A DNA stretch of 64,000 nt from Lycorma delicatula (lineage: Eukaryota > Arthropoda > Insecta > Hemiptera > Fulgoridae). This document shows positions 13,131 to 24,669 of this stretch, piece by piece. Below the pieces are notes generated by a model. The model saw only the letters and a program-made list of their open reading frames with translations, searched no databases and had not been told where the DNA came from. The stretch covers positions 72,565,689 to 72,629,688 of the forward strand of contig NC_134455.1 of NCBI RefSeq assembly GCF_047948215.1, given 5' to 3'. The position numbers and the translations under genes were made by a program. The first letter of the stretch is position 1. Every line of letters begins with the position of its first letter.

Positions 13131-15455
13131 GATCAAATTAGACCGATTACAATACTTTCCCTTCTAAAGCTTTTTAAAGCTCTGCTATAGCGCTAGAGCA
13201 AAGTAAAAATAATGAAAGTGAGAAATTTCAGTTTTATAAAATCCGATTTTTATACGGTAACTACTAAGCTTAAAAAAATATTTAAATTGTATAACTTTAT
13301 GTATCTGAGATCATGTATAGTTTCCTTTTAAAAGTAATATCTTTATCTTTGAATGGAAATTCCTTAAAAATATTCCGATAAATATATTGAAATCAGTTGC
13401 ACTGATAAAGTAAATAAAACTGGCGTTCATATTCAAAATATTTTAGAGAATTCATGAAACCTATTTAAAGAAATTAATTAATGAAAAAAAATTAACAAAA
13501 CTAAAAATGAAATTTTAAATCATATTTGAAATTGTAAAAAAAAATTTACAATCTTTTATTTTAAAAACAAAATTGGAAATAAGTTGTGTAAAAAGTTTAG
13601 ATTTATATTAGTTTACAAATGAGTAAATATATTTCAATTACTTTATTTTATAACAAATTTTTTTACATAAAAATAAAGTAAATTATATTTTTTCCATGAG
13701 GTGAAATTTAACCGGATAATTTTTTTTTTTAATTAGTTTTAAGTGTTTAATACACGGAAGAGTCTAGAAATTATTATTTTTGTGATAATAAATTAGGTAT
13801 ATTAAATCTCATAGATTTAGGGCTATCATAATATTTGTTGTTTTTATCATAAGGAAAACTTTCATTTTTTATATTTTGCTTGTAGAAACTCTTTATAACT
13901 TTTAGAAAAGTTTTTCATATCGTTCTAACATGGTTATAAAGAATAAATTTAAACGTTATAACTGACAATTTACGTGATACAATTTGCATCATATTTCCTT
14001 AGGCAATTTTTTGATTTTCTTTTACACCTCGTTTTGTAGGTTATAAAATTCGGTACTGATATTTTATCGTAACTTTATCATTATATATTTTAGTAAATTT
14101 GATTTAAAACACCCAGTAATACATATATTTTACTTTCTTACGTAAAACCCTATCCATAAGCTCGGAAATAAAAGTACATTTATTTTTACACGTAACGTAA
14201 CAAATTTTAAATATAAGGTTTAAAGAAAAAATTATCTCTGAAATATAACTGATTATTTTGATTGTTAATTGGTGACTGTTCTTTAAAAAATAAAATTAAA
14301 ATAAAAAAATTCCATAATTTATTATCTTTATTTGAATAATTGAATTACTTGTGCGGGGTAGTTATATGACATCATTTTCCACTGCAATGTTTGTAATCCG
14401 TTGTTATTATTTGTATGAGTGGAAGTTTTTGTTCTCTTATTTATTCTATTAATTTTATATTAACTTCTAATCTAGTTCTTTACGAGTATGTATGTATGTA
14501 TGTAGGTTTGTTTAAACATAAACATATGTTTAAACGTATTCTATGTTTCGAACGTAGAATAGTATGTTTATTTACCCCCTACATCGCTGATTAAAAATTG
14601 TTTAAACTGTATGTTTAATTTAAATGTCCACATTTACGTTCTAATTAAGCTGAGATCTTTACAAGAGAGAAACATGTAAATGATGAAAAATGAACGCCTG
14701 TGAAAGGAAATTAGAACAAAAACAAGTCTGTAGGAAGTTTTTTTACTGTCTGGTAATTTAAACGTTGTAATTGATAATTATAGATTATCTCAAAAAGACA
14801 AAAAACTGCTAGATTCGAAAACAAAAAAGTAATAACATTATTAATATACATTTATATTTTAGTTGACACATAAACATAAGCCCAAGGTTAGTAAGTTTGG
14901 GATATGAAATTTCATACAGGATTATTTTAAATAAAATATATACTTTTGCTAGTTTATAAAAAATGAAACTTTTATGAGCTGAAAAAACTATTTGTAATAA
15001 AGAAATTTCTTTCAGTTTATATTTATTCTAAATATGCATCCGGGATCACTCAAAAGATATCAATCAGTGCGGTAGTTCAATTTGTCCCATTAAAAGCTGT
15101 AGAATACTTCGTTAAATTCTAGCCTAATTATTTAGGTTGTTTCAAGTCATCTATATTTTCAGGAAAAAAAATGTATTTTATAAAATTCCACGATATGAAG
15201 CCAAAAAGTTTTAAATCCCGACTTCTTAAAGGTAAACATTATTGAACGATCAATCCTACAGTTCGGAGAATTCTCGTAAAGATTATTTTGAATTTTTATG
15301 TCCCAGTGAGACAGAGCTCTATCTTCTAGGAGAATGAATGTATTTACCGTCTTCGTGAAGTAAAGACGAGATAACCCCTCTCAACTAGCGTACTGAGATA
15401 AATTCTGCAGATACTTTTTACTTCATGAAAAAATAAAACAGCCTACACATATATA
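13131..15455. other. AT-rich non-coding DNA
   Basis: No supported feature apart from a short TATG tandem (about 14485-14505). Confidence 0.55.
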
Positions 15456-15750
15456 ACCCACCGGGCTGGTGTAATGGTTAACAAATCATCGCAAATCAGC
15501 TGATTTTGAAGTGGGACAGTTCTAAGGTTCAAATCCTAGTAAAAGCAGTTACTTTTATACAGATTTAAATACTAAATGGTGAATACCGGTGTTCTTTGGT
15601 GGATGGGTTTCAATTAATCACATATCTCAGGAATGGTCGACGTGAGACTGTTCTAAACTACATTTCATTTACATTCATTCATATCATCCTCATTCATCCT
15701 CTGACGTAATACTTTACTGTGGTTCCGGAGGCTAAACAAAAAAAAGAGGT
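15456..15750 (+). mobile_element. tRNA-derived SINE, family 1, copy 1
   Basis: The 5' head has an RNA polymerase III A-box-like sequence GGCTGGTGTAATGGTTA at about 15464-15480 and a B-box-like GGTTCAAATCC at about 15528-15538, spaced as in a tRNA gene. A body of about 200 bp follows, including ACCGGTGTTCTTTGGTGG, CACATATCTCAGGAATGG and CCTCATTCATCCTC. It ends with GGTTCCGGAGGCTAAAC and an A-run. The same body is present in reverse orientation at 22005-22265, which establishes a dispersed family. The anticodon arm is too altered for a functional tRNA. SINEs are copied by the machinery of a partner LINE, which I cannot identify here. Confidence 0.85.
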
Positions 15751-17073
15751 GGTAGCCTACTCATACATATGGGATTACCACAAGGCAAATTGCGTGTGTG
15801 GTGAATATTTTCTTTAGGGTTTCCTTTTTCCCATATTAAAGTTTTATATTTGCTAATATGTAGACTTACGAGAAAGGAAAATTTTTCACCGATAAGAAAA
15901 CTATAAAAAAAAGTAACCATATTCTTCTTCTTCAATACGTTCCCATATATCCGTACAAAAAACATTGAGTAGTATTTAATTAAACTTTACTGTCATTTTT
16001 AACTTTTACGCAAAATATTTTATATAGAATCTGAAATTCTGAACTGTTCTTATAGTCGATTTACTTGGATTGTTTTTATACACGATGTTAACATTCTCAA
16101 TTTGTTCCTCTAACATAGGCGAGCTCCAAGAAAATTTTCTTAAACATAAATGCCACTTATTTCGAAAATGTATATTGCAGTTATTGGGGTGGTTTTCCAT
16201 AATTTGTTCTGAAATGTCTTTCTAAAACATAGTAAAATAGCTTCTCTTTGCAAATTGCAACACAATAAATGCCTTCTTATGCTTGCTTACTTACTGAACT
16301 AGTTACGTGACCAGCAATCAAAACTGCAACAGTTTTTACTAACTAGTCTTACTACTATAAGCTAGTCCTACTAACTATAAGCCTTTTCCTAGAAAATTAA
16401 ACTACCATCGTTATAAACAAAAGTTAAATTCATATTATAAAATAGCAAAACTAACATATCATTTACAATAACCCATTATTTTTAATTTTTGAAAATTATT
16501 ATATCCTAAATATTAACATACCGGGTAAAATCCAAAAACATTATCATTTCGCCAAAATTATCGATTTTATTTAAATATTAAGACTTTTATTAGATAAATT
16601 ATTAAAAATATGGTGGCATTTTTATGTAAAGCCATGTGAATTATTTTTGATGCAACGGAATTTGTTCTATTTGCGTAGAACAACTTTGTAAACATAAACC
16701 TACAGGGGAAAAGTTATGATGTGAAAATATTTTTATATATTGTTATAAATGTAATAAATATTCTACACTTGTAAGCAACATTTTTTTCATAGATTACTAT
16801 TTACTTTAAAATTAATGTAATATATATATCTTGGTAATTTTTTTTTAAAGTAAATCATAACTAGTTTTTGATATTAGCTTGGGTAAAGTTTCTCTCTTAT
16901 TCTTAACGATAAATCATAAGTTTCTAGTTCAACACAAAGGGAATGTGCTCAGTCGTGTATGAAATGATTTGTGGAATAATGTGGATAGGTCTATCCTAGT
17001 GTAAATTTAGATTCAGCGCAGGATAAGATAAAGTCATTTGAAACTTTAATAAAATATAGAATTGTGATATAAC

Positions 17074-17115
<42 letters not shown>

Positions 17116-18790
17116 GGTTCAAACAGACAAATATATTTTAAATAATAATGTTATATTATTTTAGATAAAATAAAAATGTATGATTTTATTTTTCTAGGGA
17201 AAGCGAAAAAGATAGAAAGGAAAATGTTATTTTACTTCATACTGTAAATCTTTGATTGTATAAACGACGAAAAATATCGATTTTCTGCATCACCCAAAAG
17301 TTTTACTAATACGAAGTTTTTATGTTTACCAGTAACAAATTCTTAGAGAACAAAACAAAATATGTAATATTCAAAATGCTCTCAGTATTGGTGAAAATTT
17401 ATTAATAAAAAAATTTTTTTATATTTTTGGTTTTACTCAAATTTATTTTGAAAGTTGGTATTTTTCATATATAGTCAGATTTCTGTTCCATTGGATATTT
17501 TAATACAATTTCTTTATTAAATTTGTAATTTAATAATATATTTTTAATTTAAATACATCATTATTTAAATTTCCACCTTATTATACTCTTTAACACTTAA
17601 CCTTTGTACAAAACTATTTACCTCCATTTTCCATCTTTACATGTCCATTCATGTCGATGTGAACTTATTTGTCTATACTTTTAAGATAAATTCTTAAACA
17701 AATTTATTTTGTGGGTATCCGCTCAGATCGAAATCCGTACATTTTCTGTTTCAACATTCTTATTTGATTTAGAAAATATTTTTATTTTCGTTTTTGAAAG
17801 TATTCTTATATAGACAAACTGTAAAGATAGTAGGGTATTTCTATCACCAGAACTGTTTTTTGTGTAAATATTATGATATGTAACGTTGTCCGAAATACAA
17901 ATACATTTCAGGATGTGTCCTTGGACTCATTCATCAATCAAACAGTAGAAAGAACATTAACTCACTAATTCTGTGATAAAATGCATAAAATTGTCAGCAG
18001 CACAAATGCATTTGAGTATATGACCTTAATTTTTACGTGGATGCTTAGTAAAATGCGAGGGAAAGACATAACTCGGGTAACAAGATATGTACTTGTTAAC
18101 CACACCACATTGACTTCTACAATATAATAATGTATTTAGCTACCTCAATGAATCTTGAAGCTTGGGTTACGCTGCGACGGCTAGTGCGGTGCCTGTTATC
18201 CAAAATGAAAACATTCAGTTTAATTTTCACGCGCAGAAGCAAACGAAATCATGATATAAAACTGATTGTTTTATGTTACTGATCGGTATTATAGATTACT
18301 TTTAAATATTTTATAATTTTGGTGTTTATACTCTATAAATTATTATGTATTTTGCCATAAAAATAAATGTTATGGTATATTTTTAAATGTTATAAAAATG
18401 TAGTCTTATTCTCACAAAGTATTATACACTAAGTGATAAAGAAAATATCATTATAATTCTGTGATATATATAAACATAGAATATAATCTATCGTGATTTT
18501 ATTTATCGTAAAAATAAACATAGAAAAGTCAAGTATTATAACTCAGAAAATAAATCATCTTTCTTAAAATCACCAAGAAATAATATTGCTATATTGTTTG
18601 CTAGGTGTTCATAGTTTTCAAAAACAAGCCAGGCCAATGTAAAAATAAATAATTACCGATAAACCCACTATTGAACGGTTGAGTATAGTGGTCCTGTAAG
18701 AGCATTGATGCAAACTCCGTTTCTTTTATTCGAGTTTTGATTGAGAAAAAGACAGTCACATTTGATAATAGATTGTGTATTTTATGTGTT
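15751..18790. other. AT-rich non-coding DNA
   Basis: No supported gene. A TA microsatellite lies at about 17078-17106. The 77- and 64-codon minus-strand frames at 15732-15965 and 16006-16200 carry no recognisable motif. Confidence 0.55.
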
Positions 18791-18804
18791 TTATAAGTAT
18801 GAAC

Positions 18805-19372
18805 GAATTTAACCCTACCTTAAAAAAAACCTAAAACAGCAGACCCAAGAAATAATAAATAGTGTGTATGAGTGTATGAAAAAAGAAGTTTTTCCGAAGT
18901 CGGAAATGGAACATAAACACCTGATTTGCAATACAAAATTTGAAGAAAGAACAACAGTTGCGTGAGGGGTATCGCTATCTGATGTCCAAAGAGTGATAAA
19001 AGATAAAAAACAGTCGCTAGAAAACTTAGCCGAAAATTCGGTGAAGACTTCTCTACTCCAATAAAATAAAAACCCGTGAAACGCTGCAGCGGACCTAGAT
19101 GACTTTGACAAGTGTGTGGTGATACGAAACCAACAATCTCATTTTGAAAAAATTGGACTGTGTATTGTGATAAAAGTTAAAGAAAAAAAAGCTAAATATA
19201 TGCAACAAGAACACATTATTGTCAGTACTATGGAATTCTTTATTATTTCTTTACAAGAAGATAACGAAAATGAAAGTGACGATTACGATGATGATTCCGG
19301 TAATAGTAAATTCGGAAATTCTAATATTTCTTGCAGAGTGGATGGCGTTCACCCTCTTTCATTAGAATAGTT
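18805..19372 (+). pseudogene. Internally deleted Tc1/mariner-superfamily DDE transposase remnant
   Basis: The plus strand in shifting frames reads EIINSVYECMKKEV, KFEERTTVA, GVSLSDVQRVIKDKK and AADLDDFDKCVV. This resembles the N-terminal helix-turn-helix region of a DDE transposase group found in insects (TGVSxxTVxRIxKE, followed by a conserved DDFDKxVxRR block). Soon after, the open frame 19116-19370 ends with an acidic tail DNENESDDYDDDSGNSKFG and GVHPLSLE, resembling the acidic C-terminus of such proteins. The DDE catalytic core between them is absent, so the copy looks internally deleted by several hundred codons. The N-terminal match is moderately convincing; the C-terminal match rests mainly on acidity and position. 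Confidence 0.5.
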
Positions 19373-19907
19373 TTATTTTGTTCTAACATATAAAAATAAT
19401 TAGTTTCTGCTGTAATTCCGATTCCGTTATTTTGTATATTAATTCTTATCTTGAATTAACTTTTGAATATGTGTTTGAAAATAAAATGGAACACCAGCAA
19501 TCAATGAAGGTAATTAATTTTAATTTGCATATTATATTTTATGTGTAGGCCTACTATTGTACAATTTTCAGCATCACGTCTCTAATTATTGTCACATTTA
19601 TCATTATAACATTTTTTTTTCGCAGAAAATGGTCGGATATAAATTAAAAAGTTTTCTGTGAGCGAATTAAATTATACATAATATATTATATATATTAAAC
19701 ATTACATATATATACGAGGTGTGATCAATAAATACGGTGAATGAATTTTTATAGCGGCAACTGCCGATGTTACATCCGTATGCTGTAATTTGTCCAATAG
19801 CGTGATCAACTGAGACAGGCAGGGACAAGTTGTAGCACGTTCGAGCTTGCCAGTCAGCTGCCAGAGCCGCTAGAGTGAAGTTGTGTTTATCGTGTCTGTC
19901 TTGCAAC

Positions 19908-20213
19908 ATGGATTTTGAACAACGCATTAACATAAAGTTTTGTTTTAAGTTGCAAAAGAGTGCCAAAGAAGCTCACGAAATGTTAGAATCGGTGTACGGC
20001 GATAATGTGGTAACTTTGAAGACTGTGTACAAGTGGTATGACCGATTTAAAAACGGAAATGAGTCTGTTGAAGACGAGCAGCGTGCGGGACGTCCAGTAA
20101 CCTCAAAAACAGTTGAAAATGTGCAAAAAGTGGAAACAATGGTTCGTTCAAACAGGCGAATGACTATTCGAAAGGCCTTAACATTTCGTACGGATCCGTT
20201 CAAAGCATTTTAA
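19908..20213 (+). pseudogene. Mariner transposase N-terminal part (helix-turn-helix)
   Basis: The frame opens at ATG 19908 with MDFEQRINIKFCFKLQKSA and contains ESVYGDNVVTLKTVYKWYDR, the first helix-turn-helix of mariner transposases, followed by FKNGNESVEDEQRAGRPVTS, the linker with the conserved GRP motif. The second helix-turn-helix starts with MTIRKA, then a small deletion shifts the frame; NISYGSVQSILT, which should follow in frame, is found in another frame at 20180-20215. The listed stop at 20211-20213 is a result of that shift. The protein would bind the terminal inverted repeats. The first catalytic Asp region is absent. Confidence 0.9.
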
Positions 20214-20216
20214 CAC

Positions 20217-20528
20217 GTACGAAGAAACCGACCGGAAAAATGGACCAATGGCTTCCTTCTTCACCAAGACAACGCGCCGTCTCACACTTCGCTTCTCATT
20301 CGCAAGTTTTTGGCCGAAAAAAGTGTTCCTGTCTGTCCACATCCGCCATACTCACCGGATTTAGCACCATGCGACTTTTGGCTCTTCCCAAAAATTAAAA
20401 CTGTGCTTAAAGGAAAACGTTTTGACACCGTTGCTGACACTGAGAGGGCCACGACCGAGCAGCTGAAAGCCCTTCCGAATGACGCCTTCCAGAAATGCCT
20501 CCAGTCATGGAGTCAACGATTGGGATAA
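20217..20528 (+). pseudogene. Mariner transposase C-terminal part (catalytic D34D half)
   Basis: From 20217 the frame reads WTNGFLLHQDNAPSHTS, then HPPYSPDLAPCDFWLFPKIK, then KGKRF and a C-terminal EQLKALPNDAFQKCLQSW. These are the second and third catalytic regions of mariner transposase. The count between the Asp of HQDN and the Asp of PCDF is exactly 34 residues, which is the mariner D34D signature. The first catalytic Asp, normally in a GDETW-type motif, lies in the deleted middle section. The frame ends at TAA 20526-20528, slightly before the usual C-terminus; residual C-terminal coding (YFEGD-like) can be traced shortly after in another frame. Confidence 0.9.
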
Positions 20529-20661
20529 GTGCATTGCTAGCCAAGTACAGTACTTTGAAGGAGATTAAATCGAATTTTATGTAACCTTATTACTTTTTTT
20601 AATAAAAAATGATTCACCATATTTTTTGATCACACCTCGTATATATATATGTAATGTTTAA

Positions 20662-22004
20662 AATATCAGCTATATATTGAAGTGATTAAAATTTCAAAAA
20701 TATTTTGTTCTCCAATCCAATTATAACACCACAGTATATCTTATGAAGGTATTATTTCGCTTATTAAGGGAATGAAGCAAATATTATGCTAAAAGAATAG
20801 TAGAATGAATCGAATTACGGCTGTCACAATGTGGCACCAAGCATCAAGATTCACTGCGCCGACTGTACATTACAAAGTGTATATGAGCATATATCCTTGG
20901 TTGTCGCGTGTATTTTCATTAGCTTACAAGTCGAGCAGAAGAGCGAAATAAAGTATAATACAACACTTCATCTTAATTGAAAAATATTTTCATTCGCGTA
21001 TTTAGCAGTAACCCTACAGCCGTACAAAATTCTACTTGTAAATGATAAGTAGCTTGAAGTAAAAGGAGCATGTTTTCTTGTAAAATAAAAAATATTGAAT
21101 TAAATGTAATTGTATGAATACAATAGTAACAAATATGAACAAGTTAGATTTGCGTTATTAATGTGAAAATATTTCAAATAATATGGAATGAAATAACCTT
21201 TTTAGATCTTTCGACTCTATGATTATATATTCCCATAATAAAAATTCATAACTTTTATGATTAAAGATTACGAGAATCGAAATAAGTTTAAAAAAAAATT
21301 AACAAGATTAATCCATTAAAAAACATATTTAAAATGACCCTCCAATCTGGACTTAATCTTTAATTTGTAGTCACAAATAATTTTACGACTACATTTATAA
21401 CCTATTAAAAATCATGCAAGTTTACATATATTTTTAGAATTGATAGGAAAGATTTACCGACACTGTTATGCCGTTTACTAGTATAGAAACTTTGCAGGGT
21501 TTTATTCTGTACTGTTATTTCTGTAATGATATAGTAAAACCAATGTTCAAAACCCTTGACAGTGAACATTTTATTCCTCCAATTGTTTTGAAAGATATTT
21601 TGGATATTCTATTATCTTTTAGTTTCTGAAAGGACTGTGGGAGCTACGTGTTCTGTAATATTTATTTAATCTACCCATGTTGACAAAATTAGTTGAATAT
21701 TTAAGGTAACGACTGATTATAAATATCGAAGACCAGAGAAATCAGCCGTTGGTTACAAATTCGTCATAAAATAAGTTTGTCAAAAATTATAATTTAAAAA
21801 ATGTACATATTAAACAACTGGAATTGGGAAACTTACTTTATCAAAATAGATGTAGAAAACTTTGTTGAACAATAATAGGGGACCAGTATGTTAGAGCTTT
21901 TCTAAATTTTAAAATTATTAAATTTTTTTTGTGAAAACTCTCATTGTCAGCATTAAACGTTTATACATTAACTTAAATTTTGTTTGTAGATGGGGATATC
22001 TCTT
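20662..22004. other. AT-rich non-coding DNA
   Basis: No supported feature. A slightly GC-richer patch at 20820-20950 has no recognisable coding or RNA motif. Confidence 0.5.
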
Positions 22005-22265
22005 CTTTTTCTGTTTAGCTTCCGGAACCACCGAAATGTATTATAACTTCAGGGGAACATATAACGTATAACATGATATCTATGAATATAAGTGAAGTGC
22101 TGTCTTGTACAGTCCCAGGTCGACCATTCCTCAGATATGTGGTTAATAATCAAACCCAACCACCAAAGAACACCGGTATCCACGATCTAGTATTCAAATC
22201 CGCATAAAAGTGACTGTTTTTACTAGAATTTGAAACTTAGAACTCTCGACTTCTTTAGATAATGG
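22005..22265 (-). mobile_element. tRNA-derived SINE, family 1, copy 2 (head truncated or degraded)
   Basis: The reverse complement aligns with the SINE at 15456-15750 over most of its body. Shared blocks include TACCGGTGTTCTTTGGTGG, CACATATCTxAGGAATGGTC and GGTTCCGGAxGCTAAAC. A degraded B-box-like GTTTCAAATTC is present, but the A-box half of the tRNA-like head is not recognisable. Opposite orientation to copy 1 and many scattered differences suggest independent, fairly old insertions. Confidence 0.8.
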
Positions 22266-23587
22266 TGATATCTAATTGATTGTGTAAAGTTCATGCTATC
22301 TTTATCTTTCCTTGTATAAATTTTTGGTGTGCAGTATGCCGTGATGGGTAATTTCAGTTAAAAATATTAATAGTTGAGATATTTTTAAACCTAATTCAGG
22401 CATTCTGTAAGTATTTCCTTAATTGTTAACTTTTAAAATACTTGCTTTATAGTTATTTTACTATTTATTAATTTTTTTTTTCATTTATTTATTTACTTAT
22501 TTTCGATGTGTACTTCTTTAATTGATGATGAATGTGATTGTTTAGAAATGGCCATTTAATTTTAGATTTTAATTAAAGTATTCATAAACGGTTTTAAAAT
22601 AAATAGTTTTTTCTTTTTTTGTTATATAACATTGGCTACTATGGTTGTATAAACATGGTTAATAACCATACCATTATTAGCCATGTTTATCATGATGCAA
22701 CAAATATTGATTAGCCGAAAGGCTACAAATGTGCATAGACAGCACTAATCATCAAATCATTAATTACTGATTTTGGTCGTACATTATCTCTACATCTATA
22801 TACCACCTTCAAATGTTTGCCACTATGCTATCAGTCTGCTCTTACGAAAAGTAGGAATATCACCAGATGTTTATTCTCACCCCCGCGGGATGAGAATAAT
22901 CTTAATTTCAAATGTATATTATTAATTGTTTATATTTAATATTGTTTAATTACAAATAAGCAATTGGTATTTAATTTTAATTCACTTCTATTTATTATGA
23001 TTACTGATATTAGAACATTAGTTAAATCTCTATCGCTGATCTCTCATATCTATGCCACAACTAATCGCTTAATTATCACTTAGGTTGATTTACAATACAA
23101 ATTAAAGAAACAAAAAATAGTAAAGGAAGAATTTTAAAAGAAAATAATCAATGACAAACGAAATTTAATTAAACATTGACTGATTTTGAGTTAATGTAAA
23201 TGGACGATATCAATCAATCAGTTGGTTATTTTAGAATGTACATCTTGTGGTTTTTATTATCATTAAAAATAATAAATTCAAATTTGACGAAATCGATTGT
23301 TTTATGGTATATAATTACGAGTATATAATAACAATTTTTCTGCCTTCTGTCTCATCTGTTGTAGAAGAAAAACTGCTTATAAAAAAACGAAGTACCCTTA
23401 TTGTTTGTAAAAATGTGTATGCTATTGTTGTATTCATTCACATCTACTACCTCTGTTATTATTACTACATCTGGACGAATTCCGTTATCTAATGTTTTAA
23501 GTTATGAAGAAAATGACTGATACGTCATCATTTTTTTAAGTGATATATATATATCAGTTAAAAAATGTACATCTTGTACATTTATAT

Positions 23588-23629
<42 letters not shown>

Positions 23630-23764
23630 AAATTAAAATCTCATTCTAATTATTAAATTATAAGAAAAAAAAAATCGAGAAGAATTTCGATGTTGATTGT
23701 AAACGATGATAGATTTATCTTCTATTTATAGACACTTTTTGACTATAATTATCGTATACATTGT
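22266..23764. other. AT-rich non-coding DNA with TA-cored palindromes
   Basis: No gene is supported; the 81-codon frame at 23247-23492 is AT-driven and has no domain. Two palindromes lie close together near 23562-23584 (AAAATGTACAT, CTTG/TGTACATTT type) and 23588-23632, where TAAAAT and ATTTTA bracket a TA array. These look like cruciform-prone simple sequence. Confidence 0.5.
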
Positions 23765-24090
23765 ACAGTACTCTTATCGAAAAATTTCGGGCAACAGGCT
23801 TTGGTGAAGACGCTGATCGAAGTGTAAGAACACCTAAACCATACGAACAGAAGCTGCTTGATATTTTGTATGCTGTGCCCGAAGGCCCATCACCAATCAC
23901 TGCGTAAGTTATTACAGCAGCAAGATATCGAACTTGCTACCGCACATAAAGCTGAAAGAAAAGAACTGAACTTTTTTCTCTACAAAGTAATCCGTGTTCA
24001 AGAACTAAAAGCTACAGATCATGCCAAAAGACTGAACTATTGACAGTGGTTTAATTTATTGACCAATATAATTTAATAAATTAATTCACA
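23765..24090 (+). pseudogene. Tc1/mariner-type transposase, N-terminal part, left of the mitochondrial insert
   Basis: The plus strand reads LIEKFRATGFGEDADRSVRT, then KPYEQKLLDILYAVPEGPSP, and after frame changes YKVIRVQELKATDHAKRLNY and QWFN. This is the helix-turn-helix and linker of an insect Tc1/mariner-superfamily transposase (compare the usual RKFRxTGSVxDxxRSGRP, and YKxQxVQELKxTDxxKRxxFCxWF). The region before the first catalytic Asp is where the homology stops, near 24090. The likely continuation is at 25400-25660, beyond about 1 kb of mitochondrial DNA. Frameshifts show that the gene was already decaying. The 61-codon ORF at 23858-24043 is a piece of this remnant. Confidence 0.75.
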
Positions 24091-24252
24091 AAATACTATA
24101 AATATATTATACTGAACTATGCTATAGCATAAATATATTATAAATATAATTCACAAAATAATATATATACAATAATATGTGGTTAACAGCTAATCCCCAT
24201 TAATTAGAAGAACATTCTTTCTTCGAGAGAAAATTATGTATATTGTAAAAAT

Positions 24253-24316
24253 TCAGTAAGTATTTTAATATAAAATATTAGTTTTGGATACTAAAGATGA
24301 TTTTTTCTTTACTGAT
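24253..24316 (+). tRNA. trnP: Mitochondrial-type tRNA-Pro(TGG) in the NUMT
   Basis: A cloverleaf can be folded by hand. The 7-bp acceptor stem pairs TCAGTAA (24253-24259) with TTACTGA (24309-24315). The D arm pairs ATTT with AAAT. The anticodon arm pairs TTAGT with ACTAA around the loop TTTGGAT, giving anticodon TGG (Pro). The T arm is short and AT-rich, as in insect mitochondria. It sits next to trnT in opposite orientation, as expected for the ancestral order. Because it is a nuclear copy it is presumably not expressed. Confidence 0.9.
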
Positions 24317-24319
24317 TTT

Positions 24320-24386
24320 GTTTAGATAATTTTTTTTTTTAAATTATGATTTACAAGATCATTGTTTTTTTTAAACTATCCTAAAC
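24320..24386 (-). tRNA. trnT: Mitochondrial-type tRNA-Thr(TGT) in the NUMT
   Basis: On the minus strand the acceptor stem pairs GTTTAGG with TCTAAAC (seven pairs, one of them G-T). The anticodon arm is ATGAT, loop CTTGTAA, ATCAT, giving anticodon TGT (Thr). The remaining arms are A/T-rich and small. It lies four to five bases after trnP and seven bases before the nad4L start codon, on the opposite strand from both, as in insect mitochondrial genomes. Stems are unbroken, which argues for a fairly recent transfer. Confidence 0.9.
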
Positions 24387-24393
24387 TTTACTT

Positions 24394-24669
24394 ATGATAA
24401 TTGTTTATTTTTTTGGTTATTGTTTTAGATTAATTATTTTTTTATTTGATCGTAAGCATTTCCTTTTATGTCTTTTAGGACTTGAATATTTATTACTTTA
24501 TTCTTTTTTTTTTATTCTTGGATTTATGCGTTATTTCGATTTTGATTATTATTTTTTGATTATCTATTTGGTGTTTGGGGTTTGTGATGGTGTTTTAGGG
24601 CTTTCTTTATTGTTTTTTTTAATTCGTAATTCTAGAAGAGATTATTTAGATAGATTGACCTTATGTTAA
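24394..24669 (+). pseudogene. nad4L: NADH dehydrogenase subunit 4L, NUMT copy
   Basis: The frame encodes 91 residues beginning MIIVYFF, with FDRKHFLLCLLGLEYLLL in the middle and VFGVCDGVLGLSLLFFLIR near the end. These match the conserved nad4L segments (xRKHLLxxLLxLExxxL and CExxLGLxxL), in a protein of normal length made of three hydrophobic segments. In the mitochondrion it is a proton-pumping membrane subunit of complex I. It ends with TAA 24667-24669, overlapping the nad4 start by seven bases. The frame has no stop, so it may still resemble the donor closely, but it lies in nuclear DNA, has mitochondrial codon use, and has no visible nuclear promoter or targeting sequence. Confidence 0.92.

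Larger units (their letters stand above)
19715..20639 (+). mobile_element. Mariner transposon, internally deleted, intact terminal inverted repeats
   Basis: The element begins CGAGGTGTGATCAATAAATA and ends with the inverted form (TATTTTTTGATCACACCTCG). The inverted repeats match over about 28-30 bp with few mismatches. TA dinucleotides flank both ends (19713-19714 and 20640-20641), as expected for mariner insertion. The interior encodes the two ends of a mariner transposase, but about 100 or more codons in the middle are gone. At about 925 bp it is shorter than the usual 1.25-1.3 kb. It is therefore non-autonomous, but could still be moved by a transposase supplied elsewhere if the ends remain functional. 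The flanking DNA is itself palindromic (see findings). Confidence 0.95.

Noticed and set aside
24394..24669. nad4L frame as a novel nuclear membrane protein gene
   Set aside because: It matches mitochondrial nad4L and lies in full mitochondrial context with mitochondrial codon use.
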